A stretch of DNA of 35,246 bases from an uncultured Eubacteriales bacterium (lineage in GTDB: Bacteria; Bacillota; Clostridia; Lachnospirales; Lachnospiraceae): positions 1-35,246 of the forward strand of contig CASFAQ010000009.1 in NCBI GenBank assembly GCA_949292725.1. Reading direction: 5' to 3'. The notes under the pieces were generated by a model, which was not told the DNA's origin, did not search any database, and was given only the letters and a program-made list of their open reading frames with translations. Position 1 is the first letter of the stretch; the number at the start of each line of letters is the position of its first letter. Both the position numbers and the translations under genes were made by a program. Positions 1-7,552 of the stretch are shown here, piece after piece.

Positions 1-398
1 GTTCCGGGCGTTTTGGCAGAAAAATTGAAATGAAAGCTCCGGAAACTCTTAAAGATATGTTGAGTATTTTCAATATTCATACAAAAGGCAAGCCTTTGGA
101 TGAGGCTTTAAATACCGAGCGGTTTGCCAAAAAATTGCTTGATGCAAAGGCTACCGGCGCCGATGTTGCTTATATCGTAAATAAGGCGAACGAAAATTCG
201 CTTGAGCGTTCAGGCATATATACAAAAATGGCAAAAGGGACTTTTGTACCTTCCGATATGGATAATGTAAAACTCTTAAACGCTGATTTTGAAAAAGCTA
301 TTGATGATTTTATTGCGGAACAAAAACCGCAGGGGCGCAAACCTATAGGTTTTGTTCATTATCCGCAAAGTAAAGGAAAATCCTCCATAATGGCATAA
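1..398 (+). CDS. AAA+ ATPase, C-terminal part (5' end outside window)
   Basis: The reading frame is open from the first base of the window, so the gene starts upstream. The visible part opens with SGRFGR, which resembles the RPGRFDR box (arginine-finger region) of classical AAA ATPases such as FtsH and Cdc48. It continues with the small helical lid: an 'IHTKGKPL' strand, then a helix with 'ATGADVAYIVNKANENS', the usual sensor-2/lid pattern (TGADL..L...A). The last 30 residues are polar and not recognised. Arg is mostly CGN and Ile often ATT here, whereas most other genes in the window favour ATA and AGA; this hints at different ancestry but the sample is small. An internal ATG at position 30 is not the true start. 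Which AAA subfamily, and what substrate, cannot be told from this fragment. Confidence 0.75.
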   Translation, partial: SGRFGRKIEMKAPETLKDMLSIFNIHTKGKPLDEALNTERFAKKLLDAKATGADVAYIVNKANENSLERSGIYTKMAKGTFVPSDMDNVKLLNADFEKAIDDFIAEQKPQGRKPIGFVHYPQSKGKSSIMA

Positions 399-404
399 CG
401 TACG

Positions 405-434
405 AAAGCAGGTTTACAAAACCTGCTTTTTATT
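405..434 (+). terminator. Rho-independent terminator after the AAA+ gene
   Basis: A perfect 11-bp stem (AAAGCAGGTTT, positions 405-415, pairing with 419-429) has a 3-nt loop and is followed by TTTTTATTT. It begins 7 bp after the AAA+ stop codon. The flanking A-run on the other side is short, so it works best for the plus strand. Confidence 0.9.
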
Positions 435-455
435 TGAATAAAGTATCAAAAGGTT

Positions 456-540
456 TTATGCGACTTTTAATGTATATCCTAATTCCTTTAATACTTTTAA
501 AACCGTATTCTTCTATTGCTGTATCTCTCACTCATAATCA
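456..540 (-). pseudogene. Possible remnant of an HTH/antitoxin-type C-terminus
   Basis: On the minus strand, 456-512 encodes KNTVLKVLKELGYTLKVA followed by a stop. This resembles the C-terminal end of XRE/HigA-type antitoxins, which often end in a 'TLLKVLKALGLKL' pattern. Just upstream, in another frame (about 507-540), lies 'VRDTAIEEYGF', which would join on smoothly if one frameshift were undone. No start codon or helix-turn-helix remains. It could be a decayed gene end or a chance resemblance. Confidence 0.25.
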
Positions 541-569
541 GCCACGAACCCTCTTGATTTTTCAAGGTT

Positions 570-1478
570 TTACGTCCATTTGTAAGGCGTTTCCTGATAA
601 ACGTAATAATTGAGCCAATTGGTATATATTGCATTCGAATGTGCACGCCATGTAAGTAACGGCTTATTATCCGGGTTGTCATCTTTGTAGTAATTTACCG
701 GAACTTTAGGTTCGAGACCCTTTCCAAGGTCCCTTTTGTATTCCAGATCAAGTGTCAGCCTGTCGTATTCCGGATGTCCGAACATAAAGATCTGCTTTCC
801 GTTTTTCGCCATTACAAGAAATAATCCAACCTCATCAGAATCAGCAAGTATCGTAAGATCCGGATTATTCTCAACATCTTTTTTTCTTATCTCGGTATAT
901 CTTGAATGTGGGGCCAGAAATACATCATCAAAGCCTCTAAGCAATGGTACTTTTCTATTATGGACACGATGTGTATATATACCTGATATTTTACTGTCCA
1001 ATTCATATTTATCTATTCCGTAATGATAATAAATTCCCGCCTGTGCACCCCAGCATATGTGAAGGGTGGATGTTACGTTGGTCTTTGACCATTCCATTAT
1101 CTGCGTGATCTCATCCCAATATATTACATCCTCCCAGTCTTTATTCTCCACCGGCGCACCGGTTATAATCAAGCCATCATAAAAATTATTCTTGATATCC
1201 TCATATGTCAGATAAAACTGATCCAAATGATTTTTTGATGTATTGGTACCAATATAACTTCCGGTATTCAAAAAAGTCACCTCTACCTGAAGCGGTGTGT
1301 TGGAAAGGCATCTTAACAACTGGACTTCAGTATCCTCTTTTAAAGGCATCAAATTAAGAATTGCAATATTAAGCGGTCTTATGTCCTGAGAACCCGCCCT
1401 TGTGTGATCCATCATAAATATATTCTCCTCTTCCATTACTTTTTTTGCAGGAAGATCAGGCTGTACATTAATAGGCAT
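570..1478 (-). CDS. metA: Homoserine O-acetyltransferase (MetA family)
   Basis: Acylates the hydroxyl of L-homoserine, the first committed step of methionine synthesis, in the cytoplasm. The 302-residue length is normal for MetA. Catalytic residues fall exactly at the reference numbers: Cys142 in HICWGAQAG, His235 and Glu237 in FGHPEYD. Residue 111 is Glu (GAPVE). Published MetA work ties Glu111 to acetyl-CoA use and Gly111 to succinyl-CoA use, so acetyl transfer is the likely reaction (inference). The ATG lies 2 bp after the ligA stop, and its Shine-Dalgarno AAGGAGGGG is formed by the last ligA codons, so translation is probably coupled to ligA. It is the last gene of the rluF-ligA-metA run. 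No SAM riboswitch or T-box precedes it. Confidence 0.95.
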   Translation of the reverse strand: MPINVQPDLPAKKVMEEENIFMMDHTRAGSQDIRPLNIAILNLMPLKEDTEVQLLRCLSNTPLQVEVTFLNTGSYIGTNTSKNHLDQFYLTYEDIKNNFYDGLIITGAPVENKDWEDVIYWDEITQIMEWSKTNVTSTLHICWGAQAGIYYHYGIDKYELDSKISGIYTHRVHNRKVPLLRGFDDVFLAPHSRYTEIRKKDVENNPDLTILADSDEVGLFLVMAKNGKQIFMFGHPEYDRLTLDLEYKRDLGKGLEPKVPVNYYKDDNPDNKPLLTWRAHSNAIYTNWLNYYVYQETPYKWT

Positions 1479-1480
1479 AT

Positions 1481-3439
1481 TTACCCCTCCTTAAAAAACA
1501 AATCAATAAAGTCAGTCTCTGATATTATTTTAACGCCAAGCTCAGTGGCTTTTCTGTTTTTGGCAGATGTGGAATGGACATCATTATTTATCAGATAATC
1601 CGTATCATTGGTTACACTGTTTGTGACCCTGCCGCCCTTGCTTTCAATAGCATTCTTAAGTACGCTGCGGCTCTTATACATATTAAGACTTCCTGTTATC
1701 ACAACAGTAATTCCATCAAGAGCATTATCCCCGGTTGTATTATCAGATGCGATTACATCGACCTCATAAAGTAACTCTTTTAAAAACGACATATTATGAT
1801 CGTCGCTCATATAGTCAACCCATTCCTTTGCAAGCACGCTTCCTATTCCTGAAATTCCGATAAGTTCCTCGTAATCAGCACCTGCCGCAGCCAAAATATC
1901 ATTATCATAATGCTTCATTATCATCCTTGCATTAGAGATTCCTATTCCGTTTATTCCAAGACTGTATATGAGATTTTCAGGGCGAACTTTTCTTGAATTA
2001 TTAACGGCGGCAATAAGATTATCGTATGAGCGTTTGCCAAAACCCTCAAGCGTGATAATTCGTTCTTCATGCCTGTTCAGATGGTATATGTCGATTCGCT
2101 CCTTAATAATCTGCTCGGTTATAAACTTTTCAATCGTTGCCTCCGATAAGCCCTCAATGTTCATGGCGTCCCTGCTCACAAAATGCGTAAATTGCTTTAT
2201 GTGCTTTGCGGGGCAGTCTTTGTTGCCGCATACAAGAGTTTCTGAGTTGTTGTCCCGGTTCACAGACGTACTCATTCCGCATACCGGACACTCGGATGGT
2301 ATGACAATGTTATTACTTTTAGTTATATTCTCGGCAATCTGCGGTATAATCATATTGGCCTTATACACAAGTATACGGTCTCCGATTCCAAGCTTAAGTT
2401 CCTTTAATATGCTTATATTATGAACACTTGCTCTGGATACAGTTGTTCCCTCAAGCAAAACAGGGTCAAATACTGCAATAGGATTAATAAGCCCCGTCCT
2501 TGAAGCGCTCCATTCTATTCTTTGCAACACAGTCTCAGCTGTTTCATCAGCCCACTTAAATGCTATGGAATGCCTTGGAAATTTGGCAGTCCTTCCCAGC
2601 GAATCTCCATATGCAATATCATTATAGGCAAGCACAAGACCATCAGACGGGATATCATTATCTGCTATTGCATCAGCAAATTCTTTTACATTATCCTCTA
2701 TGTTATTCATATCTGACAGACTGTACTGCACTACCTCAAAGCCCTGGGCAGATATCCACTCGAGCTGATCTTTTTTTGTTGAAAATGAAATCGGAGAGTC
2801 GATAAGACTGTATGCAAGAAAATGCACGCATCTTGCAGCCGTAATACTGCTGTCAAGCTGTCTTACCGAACCGCTACATAAATTTCTCGGATTCTTATAT
2901 TTCTGTGTCTCATCTTCTATTTTTTCATTGATTTTTTCAAAATCACTATATTTGATAATGGCTTCGCCCCTTATTACAAACCTTTCCTTATATGGTACAG
3001 TAATGGGAAAATCCACGAAAGTTCTGGCGTTCTGTGTGATAACCTCTCCGATTTCACCATTTCCTCTGGTAACCGCCTTTTGAAGCATTCCATTATCATA
3101 AGTAAGCACAACTGTGAGTCCGTCAAGCTTCCACGACAGAATCCCCTCATGCTCTCCAAGCCATGACGCAAGAAATGAGACATCCTTGGTCTTATCAAGA
3201 GAAAGTATGTCATATCCATGCCTCTCCTTTGGAAGCTCACTTACAACCTCATATCCAACTTTAGTCGTAGGGCTTCCTGAGAGAATAATCCCTGTTCTGT
3301 TTTCAATCTCACAAAGCTCGTCATATAATTTGTCATATTCAAAATTACTCATTATCTCGTCGCTACCCTGATAATATACGCGCGAGGCCTCATTTAAAAC
3401 GGCGGCAAGCTCTTTCATTCTGGCAATGTCTTTCTGCAT
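1481..3439 (-). CDS. ligA: NAD+-dependent DNA ligase LigA
   Basis: Seals nicks in DNA using NAD+, for replication and repair. At 652 residues it is of usual length. Domains in order: N-terminal Ia helices with YDKLYDEL (about 35-42); the adenylation domain with the KLDG motif, Lys104 being the AMP acceptor; the OB fold; a four-Cys zinc finger (CPVC...C...C, about 385-410); helix-hairpin-helix repeats (ISGIGSV region); and a C-terminal BRCT domain (GITVVITGSL... to LFF, about 570-650). The start has the Shine-Dalgarno AAGGAGAGG. It sits 18 bp after rluF, and its end supplies the metA ribosome-binding site. Confidence 0.97.
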   Translation of the reverse strand: MQKDIARMKELAAVLNEASRVYYQGSDEIMSNFEYDKLYDELCEIENRTGIILSGSPTTKVGYEVVSELPKERHGYDILSLDKTKDVSFLASWLGEHEGILSWKLDGLTVVLTYDNGMLQKAVTRGNGEIGEVITQNARTFVDFPITVPYKERFVIRGEAIIKYSDFEKINEKIEDETQKYKNPRNLCSGSVRQLDSSITAARCVHFLAYSLIDSPISFSTKKDQLEWISAQGFEVVQYSLSDMNNIEDNVKEFADAIADNDIPSDGLVLAYNDIAYGDSLGRTAKFPRHSIAFKWADETAETVLQRIEWSASRTGLINPIAVFDPVLLEGTTVSRASVHNISILKELKLGIGDRILVYKANMIIPQIAENITKSNNIVIPSECPVCGMSTSVNRDNNSETLVCGNKDCPAKHIKQFTHFVSRDAMNIEGLSEATIEKFITEQIIKERIDIYHLNRHEERIITLEGFGKRSYDNLIAAVNNSRKVRPENLIYSLGINGIGISNARMIMKHYDNDILAAAGADYEELIGISGIGSVLAKEWVDYMSDDHNMSFLKELLYEVDVIASDNTTGDNALDGITVVITGSLNMYKSRSVLKNAIESKGGRVTNSVTNDTDYLINNDVHSTSAKNRKATELGVKIISETDFIDLFFKEG

Positions 3440-3457
3440 AACCTCTCCTTTTAAAAT

Positions 3458-4165
3458 CTATAACGGAAGCGAAAGCTTCCTCCTAAGCTCAATTATCTCT
3501 TCTTTACCGAATTCATGATACTGTCCTTCTTTTAGTGTGTCTATGTTATAATCCATTATTCGTATTCTTTTCAGCGTTCTTACTCTGTAATCAAAATAAG
3601 CACACATTCTTCTTATCTGTCGGTTAAGTCCCTGCATAAGCACTATGGTAAATTCATAATCATTAATACGTTTAATTCTGCACGGCATCGTTACAGTGTT
3701 AAGAATAGGCACCCCTATCTGCATTCCATGGATAAAATCATCATTAATAGGCCTATTTACCCTGACAAGATATTCTTTTTCATGCATATTGGATGCTCTG
3801 AGTACGGCATCATGTATATCACCCTGATTGGTCAGAAATATAAGACCGGTAGAATCCTTATCAAGTCTCCCAACGGGATATATGCGACTGTGATATCCGA
3901 TATAATCTATAATATTATCCTTTTCTGCAGTCGAACAGACAACACCACGCGGCTTATTATATAAAAGTACGACCGGCTCCGTATCAGAGACTATATGCCT
4001 ACCGTTAAGATATACCACATCACCGGGATAAACCCTTGCTCCACATGTAACCGGCACATCATTAATCATAACCTTTCCTGCATCTATAAGTCTGTCTGCT
4101 TCACGCCTCGAACATGCCCCTGCCTCACTGAGATATTTGTTGATTCTGATTCCTTTATTATCCAA
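3458..4165 (-). CDS. rluF: 23S rRNA pseudouridine synthase, RluF-like
   Basis: Isomerises uridine to pseudouridine in 23S rRNA; in E. coli RluF acts at U2604. The 235-residue protein has an N-terminal S4 RNA-binding domain (IRINKYLSEAGACSRREADRLI, about 5-27) and the RsuA/RluB/E/F catalytic domain with the active Asp in VGRLDKDSTGL (about 98-108). The later stretches VPILNTVT and GLNRQIRRMC are typical of RluF rather than RluB or RsuA. The start codon is TTG, chosen because GGAGG lies 4 nt upstream and no ATG is available nearby. It leads the rluF-ligA-metA run. Exact target position is inferred from the family. Confidence 0.9.
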   Translation of the reverse strand: MDNKGIRINKYLSEAGACSRREADRLIDAGKVMINDVPVTCGARVYPGDVVYLNGRHIVSDTEPVVLLYNKPRGVVCSTAEKDNIIDYIGYHSRIYPVGRLDKDSTGLIFLTNQGDIHDAVLRASNMHEKEYLVRVNRPINDDFIHGMQIGVPILNTVTMPCRIKRINDYEFTIVLMQGLNRQIRRMCAYFDYRVRTLKRIRIMDYNIDTLKEGQYHEFGKEEIIELRRKLSLPL

Positions 4166-4183
4166 GATTCCTCCATATAATCA

Positions 4184-4209
4184 GGCGCCAGCATTTCCAA
4201 ACTGACGCC
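4184..4209 (-). promoter_or_regulatory. Intercistronic hairpin upstream of rluF
   Basis: On the minus strand GGCGTCAG pairs with CTGGCGCC (8 bp, one G-T wobble) around a 10-nt loop. It lies between the secreted-protein gene and rluF. No U-run follows, only a mixed sequence leading into the rluF Shine-Dalgarno, so it is a poor terminator and may instead be an RNA-processing or attenuation stem. Confidence 0.35.
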
Positions 4210-4238
4210 CTTTAAAATATTATAATTAATTCTAAACC

Positions 4239-5024
4239 TTACCGGATATCCGTGGTCAGCGCCCCATCAGATGCAGGAGCCGCCTCCAACGCCTGTCCCG
4301 AAACATCCGACGCATTAGGTTCGCCAGTCTCCTTTGGCACCGTTCCGCCATCGATCATATCACAAAATGCCTTAAGCTGCTCGTCAGTCTCCACAACCCT
4401 TTCAAATCTGTCATTAACAATCTTTTTAAGATATACGACATCCTCGCTCATATCCGTAGAGGTTATGAAATTCTGGGCATCGCTGTCAAGCCCGCTAAGA
4501 TATATGATATATCTTCCGTCAGACGCCATAGTGATATACAAAGCAGAAAGCGCCGGTGCCGGAGTAGTAATTCCGTATAATTTCATGTCATAATACACAT
4601 ACACCCTAAATGTCCCCTCCACCGGACCATCTATTGTATAACATATAATATTATCAATATTCTCCATATAAGAAGCCTGCGTTATAAGCTTTTCCTGGTC
4701 TATCTGACTCACATCACTTACAAGCTCAGCAATCTTCTCCATATTCACATCTATTGTAGCCTTATAATACTCCGTAACAAGCTCATTGATCTCATCATAG
4801 CGGTTGCACTGAAGATATTCTGTTCCTTCATAGGCAAATGAAACCTCAGGATCCACAAGTTCCTTATCTTCATCTTTTACATTATTATCTTTCTGTTCGG
4901 TCTTATTTGCGGTGTTAGCTATATTAAGCGAACCGGGAAGAATTGTAAGTGCAAACATCCCTGCAAACGATAATGCAGCCGCTATTCTTAATATATTCTT
5001 TGAATATCTGTGTCTTAATCTCAT
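4239..5024 (-). CDS. Small secreted or membrane-anchored protein, unknown function
   Basis: Not recognised as a named family. From the ATG at 5024 it has 261 residues: a basic start (MRLRHRYSKN), one hydrophobic segment (IAAALSFAGMFALTILPG, about 12-29) acting as signal peptide or anchor, an acidic Lys/Asp linker, then a soluble domain of about 150 residues with 'YYKATIDVNMEKIAELV...', a pattern seen in NTF2-like or DUF-type extracellular domains of Firmicutes, and an Ala/Pro-rich tail. The longer frame to 5147 runs through tRNA-Arg and is an artefact. An ATG at 5039 has no Shine-Dalgarno, while 5024 has GGTGG 5 nt upstream. A TATAAT at 5040-5045 would place transcription start between these two ATGs, again favouring 5024. 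It starts 33 bp after the tRNA. Confidence 0.7.
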   Translation of the reverse strand: MRLRHRYSKNILRIAAALSFAGMFALTILPGSLNIANTANKTEQKDNNVKDEDKELVDPEVSFAYEGTEYLQCNRYDEINELVTEYYKATIDVNMEKIAELVSDVSQIDQEKLITQASYMENIDNIICYTIDGPVEGTFRVYVYYDMKLYGITTPAPALSALYITMASDGRYIIYLSGLDSDAQNFITSTDMSEDVVYLKKIVNDRFERVVETDEQLKAFCDMIDGGTVPKETGEPNASDVSGQALEAAPASDGALTTDIR

Positions 5025-5057
5025 ATTATCCACCAACATATTATATATTTTAGGCAA

Positions 5058-5132
5058 TACACCTGAAGGGACTCGAACCCCCGCAAAACATGGTTCCGGA
5101 AACCACTGCTCTATCCACTGAGCTACAGGTGC
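5058..5132 (-). tRNA. tRNA-Arg (anticodon CCG)
   Basis: Folds as a full cloverleaf of 75 nt. The acceptor stem GCACCTG pairs with CAGGTGT (one G-T). The D arm is GCTC/GAGC, the anticodon stem GTGGT/ACCAT with loop TTCCGGA gives anticodon CCG (reads CGG, Arg). The T arm is GGGGG/CCCTT with loop TTCGAGT. The discriminator base is A and CCA is not encoded. The variable loop is slightly long (7 nt by this alignment). Confidence 0.95.
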
Positions 5133-5158
5133 AAATACATTAAACAATAGTAATAAGT

Positions 5159-5187
5159 ATTATAGCATGATAAAAAAATCAATTCAA
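5159..5187 (-). promoter_or_regulatory. Promoter of tRNA-Arg
   Basis: On the minus strand TTGAAT and TATAAT are separated by exactly 17 bp, with an extended TGC before the -10. The predicted transcription start is about 20 bp before the mature tRNA 5' end. It is divergent from the trpB2 promoter, whose -35 box is only 12 bp away. Confidence 0.8.
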
Positions 5188-5199
5188 GTAATGTTTCAA

Positions 5200-5227
5200 T
5201 TGACTTTTTTAAATAAAAGTATATAAT
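5200..5227 (+). promoter_or_regulatory. Promoter of trpB2
   Basis: TTGACT and TATAAT with a 16-bp spacer, followed by a leader of roughly 40 nt to the ATG at 5273 (Shine-Dalgarno GAAAGGA at 5258-5264). The leader is too short for a T-box or trp attenuator, so expression is not under leader control visible here. Confidence 0.8.
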
Positions 5228-5272
5228 TTATGTAAAGTATTTTTTACAAATTTTATAGAAAGGACTCATGCA

Positions 5273-6646
5273 ATGAACAACAAAATACCTTACAAAATAT
5301 ATCTCAAAGAAAACGAGATTCCTACACAGTGGTACAATGTCAGAGCTGATATGAAGAATAAGCCTGCTCCGCTTCTTAATCCGGGCACATTAGAGCCTAT
5401 GACATTCGATGAGTTACGTCCTGTTTTTTGTGACGAACTTGTTAAACAGGAGCTTGATGATACTACTCCTTACTTTGACATTCCTGATGAGATCGTTGAT
5501 TTCTACAAGATGTATCGTCCTTCTCCTCTTGTTCGTGCGTACTTCCTTGAAAAAGAACTTGATACGCCTGCTAAGATTTATTACAAATTTGAAGGCAATA
5601 ATACATCGGGAAGCCATAAGCTCAATTCTGCAATTGCTCAAGCCTATTATGCAAAAAAGCAGGGACTTAAGGGAGTAACTACTGAGACCGGAGCCGGTCA
5701 GTGGGGAACGGCTCTTTCCATGGCGTGCTCCTATTTTGATCTTGACTGCATAGTTTACATGGTTAAATGCTCTTATGAGCAGAAACCTTTCAGGCGCGAG
5801 GTTATGAGAACATACGGAGCATCTGTTACTCCTTCTCCTTCTGATACTACCAATGTTGGAAAGAAGATACTCGAAGAATTTCCGGGAACAACAGGCAGCC
5901 TTGGATGCGCCATATCAGAGGCCGTAGAGGCGGCTACCTCAAAGGAAGGATATAGATACGTGCTTGGTTCTGTGCTTTCACAGGTTCTGCTTCATCAGTC
6001 AATCATTGGTCTTGAATCCAAGATCGCACTTGATAAATATGACATAAAGCCTGATATGATCATCGGATGCGCCGGCGGCGGTTCCAATCTTGGAGGTCTT
6101 ATCTCCCCATTTATGGGAGAAAAACTCAGAGGCGAGGCAGACTATCAGTTCATAGCCGCAGAACCGGCATCATGTCCGAGTCTTACGCGCGGAGTATACG
6201 CATATGATTTCTGCGACACCGGAATGGTATGCCCACTAGCTAAGATGTACACACTCGGAAGCGGATTCATCCCATCTGCCAACCATGCCGGAGGACTCAG
6301 ATATCACGGAATGAGCTCAGTCCTCTCACAGCTTTATGATGATAAGCTTATAGAGGCCAGAAGTGTTGAGCAGACTAATGTATTTGCTGCTGCACAGCGT
6401 TTTGCACGTGTTGAAGGAATACTTCCTGCTCCTGAAAGCAGTCATGCTATCAGCGTTGCTATAGATGAAGCTCTTAAATGCAAGGAAACCGGCGAAGAAA
6501 AGACAATCCTCTTTGGCCTTACAGGTACAGGATACTTTGATATGGTTGCTTATGGTGCATACAACGACGGTACCATGTCAGATTATATACCTACTGATGA
6601 AGAATTACAAAAAGGATTTGATTCTCTTCCTAATGTTAATTTATAA
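5273..6646 (+). CDS. trpB: Tryptophan synthase beta chain, TrpB2 type
   Basis: PLP enzyme joining indole and serine to make tryptophan. The 457-residue length and the N-terminal extension (MNNKIPYKIYLKENEIPTQWYN) mark the TrpB2 class, which is longer than TrpB1 (about 400) and often lacks a TrpA partner. The PLP lysine is Lys116 in GSHKLNSA. Glu138 sits in TETGAGQWG, TrpB2 having W where TrpB1 has H. The phosphate loop is CAGGGSNLGG (about 267-276). No trpA or other trp gene is in the window, and the gene has its own promoter and a convergent neighbour, so it is monocistronic. TrpB2 may salvage free indole or act on serine or threonine analogues; the physiological role is inference. Confidence 0.93.
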   Translation: MNNKIPYKIYLKENEIPTQWYNVRADMKNKPAPLLNPGTLEPMTFDELRPVFCDELVKQELDDTTPYFDIPDEIVDFYKMYRPSPLVRAYFLEKELDTPAKIYYKFEGNNTSGSHKLNSAIAQAYYAKKQGLKGVTTETGAGQWGTALSMACSYFDLDCIVYMVKCSYEQKPFRREVMRTYGASVTPSPSDTTNVGKKILEEFPGTTGSLGCAISEAVEAATSKEGYRYVLGSVLSQVLLHQSIIGLESKIALDKYDIKPDMIIGCAGGGSNLGGLISPFMGEKLRGEADYQFIAAEPASCPSLTRGVYAYDFCDTGMVCPLAKMYTLGSGFIPSANHAGGLRYHGMSSVLSQLYDDKLIEARSVEQTNVFAAAQRFARVEGILPAPESSHAISVAIDEALKCKETGEEKTILFGLTGTGYFDMVAYGAYNDGTMSDYIPTDEELQKGFDSLPNVNL

Positions 6647-6649
6647 TAT

Positions 6650-7552
6650 CTAAAACTTCAGATATTCTGTAACAGATTCTATACAGACGGCTCCATCGGA
6701 AGCCGCTGTGACAGCCTGCCTGAGAGGTTTGGTACGCACGTCTCCTGCGGCAAAGAAACCTTTCAGGCAGGTTTTACATGTTTCGTCTGCAATTATATAT
6801 CCGTTTTCATCAAGAATATTCATATCACTAAGTATTTCGGTATCAGGATTCATTCCTATGGCCACAAATAAGCCTGAAACATCTATAACCTTACCGGAAT
6901 TAAGTTCTATACCGGAAACGGTATTGTCTCCGTTAATGCATTTTACAGCATCGTCAGTAATTATCTCCACATTGTCAGCGCTTTTTATCTTATCCAGAAT
7001 TCTGCCTGAGAATCTGAACGTGCTGCGTCTGTGTATAAGATAAATTTTTCGTGCGATATCCATCATATATATTACATCCTGAGCGGCCGTATTGCCTCCT
7101 CCGCACACAGCTATATCTTTATCCCTAAAGAATGCACCGTCACATGTTGCGCAATACGAAACACCTCTGCCCGTATATTCTTTTTCACCCGGTACACCAA
7201 GGTTTCTGTGTCCGGCTCCGGCTGCATATATCACCGTTTTGGCTTTATATGTGTCATTCTTTGTAAACACCTTCCATATATCATCACTATATTCAAAGCA
7301 TGTAACCTGCCCCGATATTACGTCATCCTTATTATATATTGCATGCTTTTTAAATGCATCCAGAAGATCTGCGCCCATAACGTCCGGTATTCCCGGATAA
7401 TTATCGACAATTGAAGTTTTTGCTATCTGGCTCCCGTAATATACATCCTTTTCAATAACAGATACGTCATATCCTGCTCTTTTTGCGTATAACAGCGCCG
7501 ACAATCCGGCAAGTCCTGCTCCAATAATAATTATGTCCTTTACATCATTCAT
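6650..7552 (-). CDS. Thioredoxin reductase-like NAD(P)/FAD oxidoreductase
   Basis: Flavoprotein disulfide reductase of the low-molecular-weight thioredoxin reductase class, 300 residues. It has the FAD Rossmann motif GAGLAGLSA near the start, the redox pair C134ATC137 in VSYCATCDGAFF, the second Rossmann loop GGGNTAAQD, the HRR triplet that reads the NADPH 2'-phosphate, and a C-terminal FAD motif (GFFAAGDVRT). The start at 7552 is set by GAGGTG 7 nt upstream; a longer frame to 7582 lacks support. It overlaps the 3' end of hydE by 8 nt, so the two are co-translated. No thioredoxin gene is adjacent, so its partner may be thioredoxin, a ferredoxin-like protein or a hydrogenase-related redox step; this is open. 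Confidence 0.9.
   Translation of the reverse strand: MNDVKDIIIIGAGLAGLSALLYAKRAGYDVSVIEKDVYYGSQIAKTSIVDNYPGIPDVMGADLLDAFKKHAIYNKDDVISGQVTCFEYSDDIWKVFTKNDTYKAKTVIYAAGAGHRNLGVPGEKEYTGRGVSYCATCDGAFFRDKDIAVCGGGNTAAQDVIYMMDIARKIYLIHRRSTFRFSGRILDKIKSADNVEIITDDAVKCINGDNTVSGIELNSGKVIDVSGLFVAIGMNPDTEILSDMNILDENGYIIADETCKTCLKGFFAAGDVRTKPLRQAVTAASDGAVCIESVTEYLKF

Noticed and set aside
547..569. Hairpin just after the metA stop as terminator
   Set aside because: The stem is interrupted (TTGA/TCAA plus a bulged ACC/GGGT) and no U-run follows.
5024..5147. N-terminal extension containing VAQWIEQWFPEP in the secreted-protein frame
   Set aside because: This is the conceptual translation of tRNA-Arg, a common artefact, and not protein-coding.
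6641..6652. Bidirectional terminator between trpB2 and the reductase gene
   Set aside because: The two stop codons are 3 bp apart and no stem was found across the junction.
7031..7414. Plus-strand open frames inside the reductase and hydE genes
   Set aside because: No ribosome-binding sites and they lie opposite well-supported coding sequence; shadows of the AT-rich codon use.
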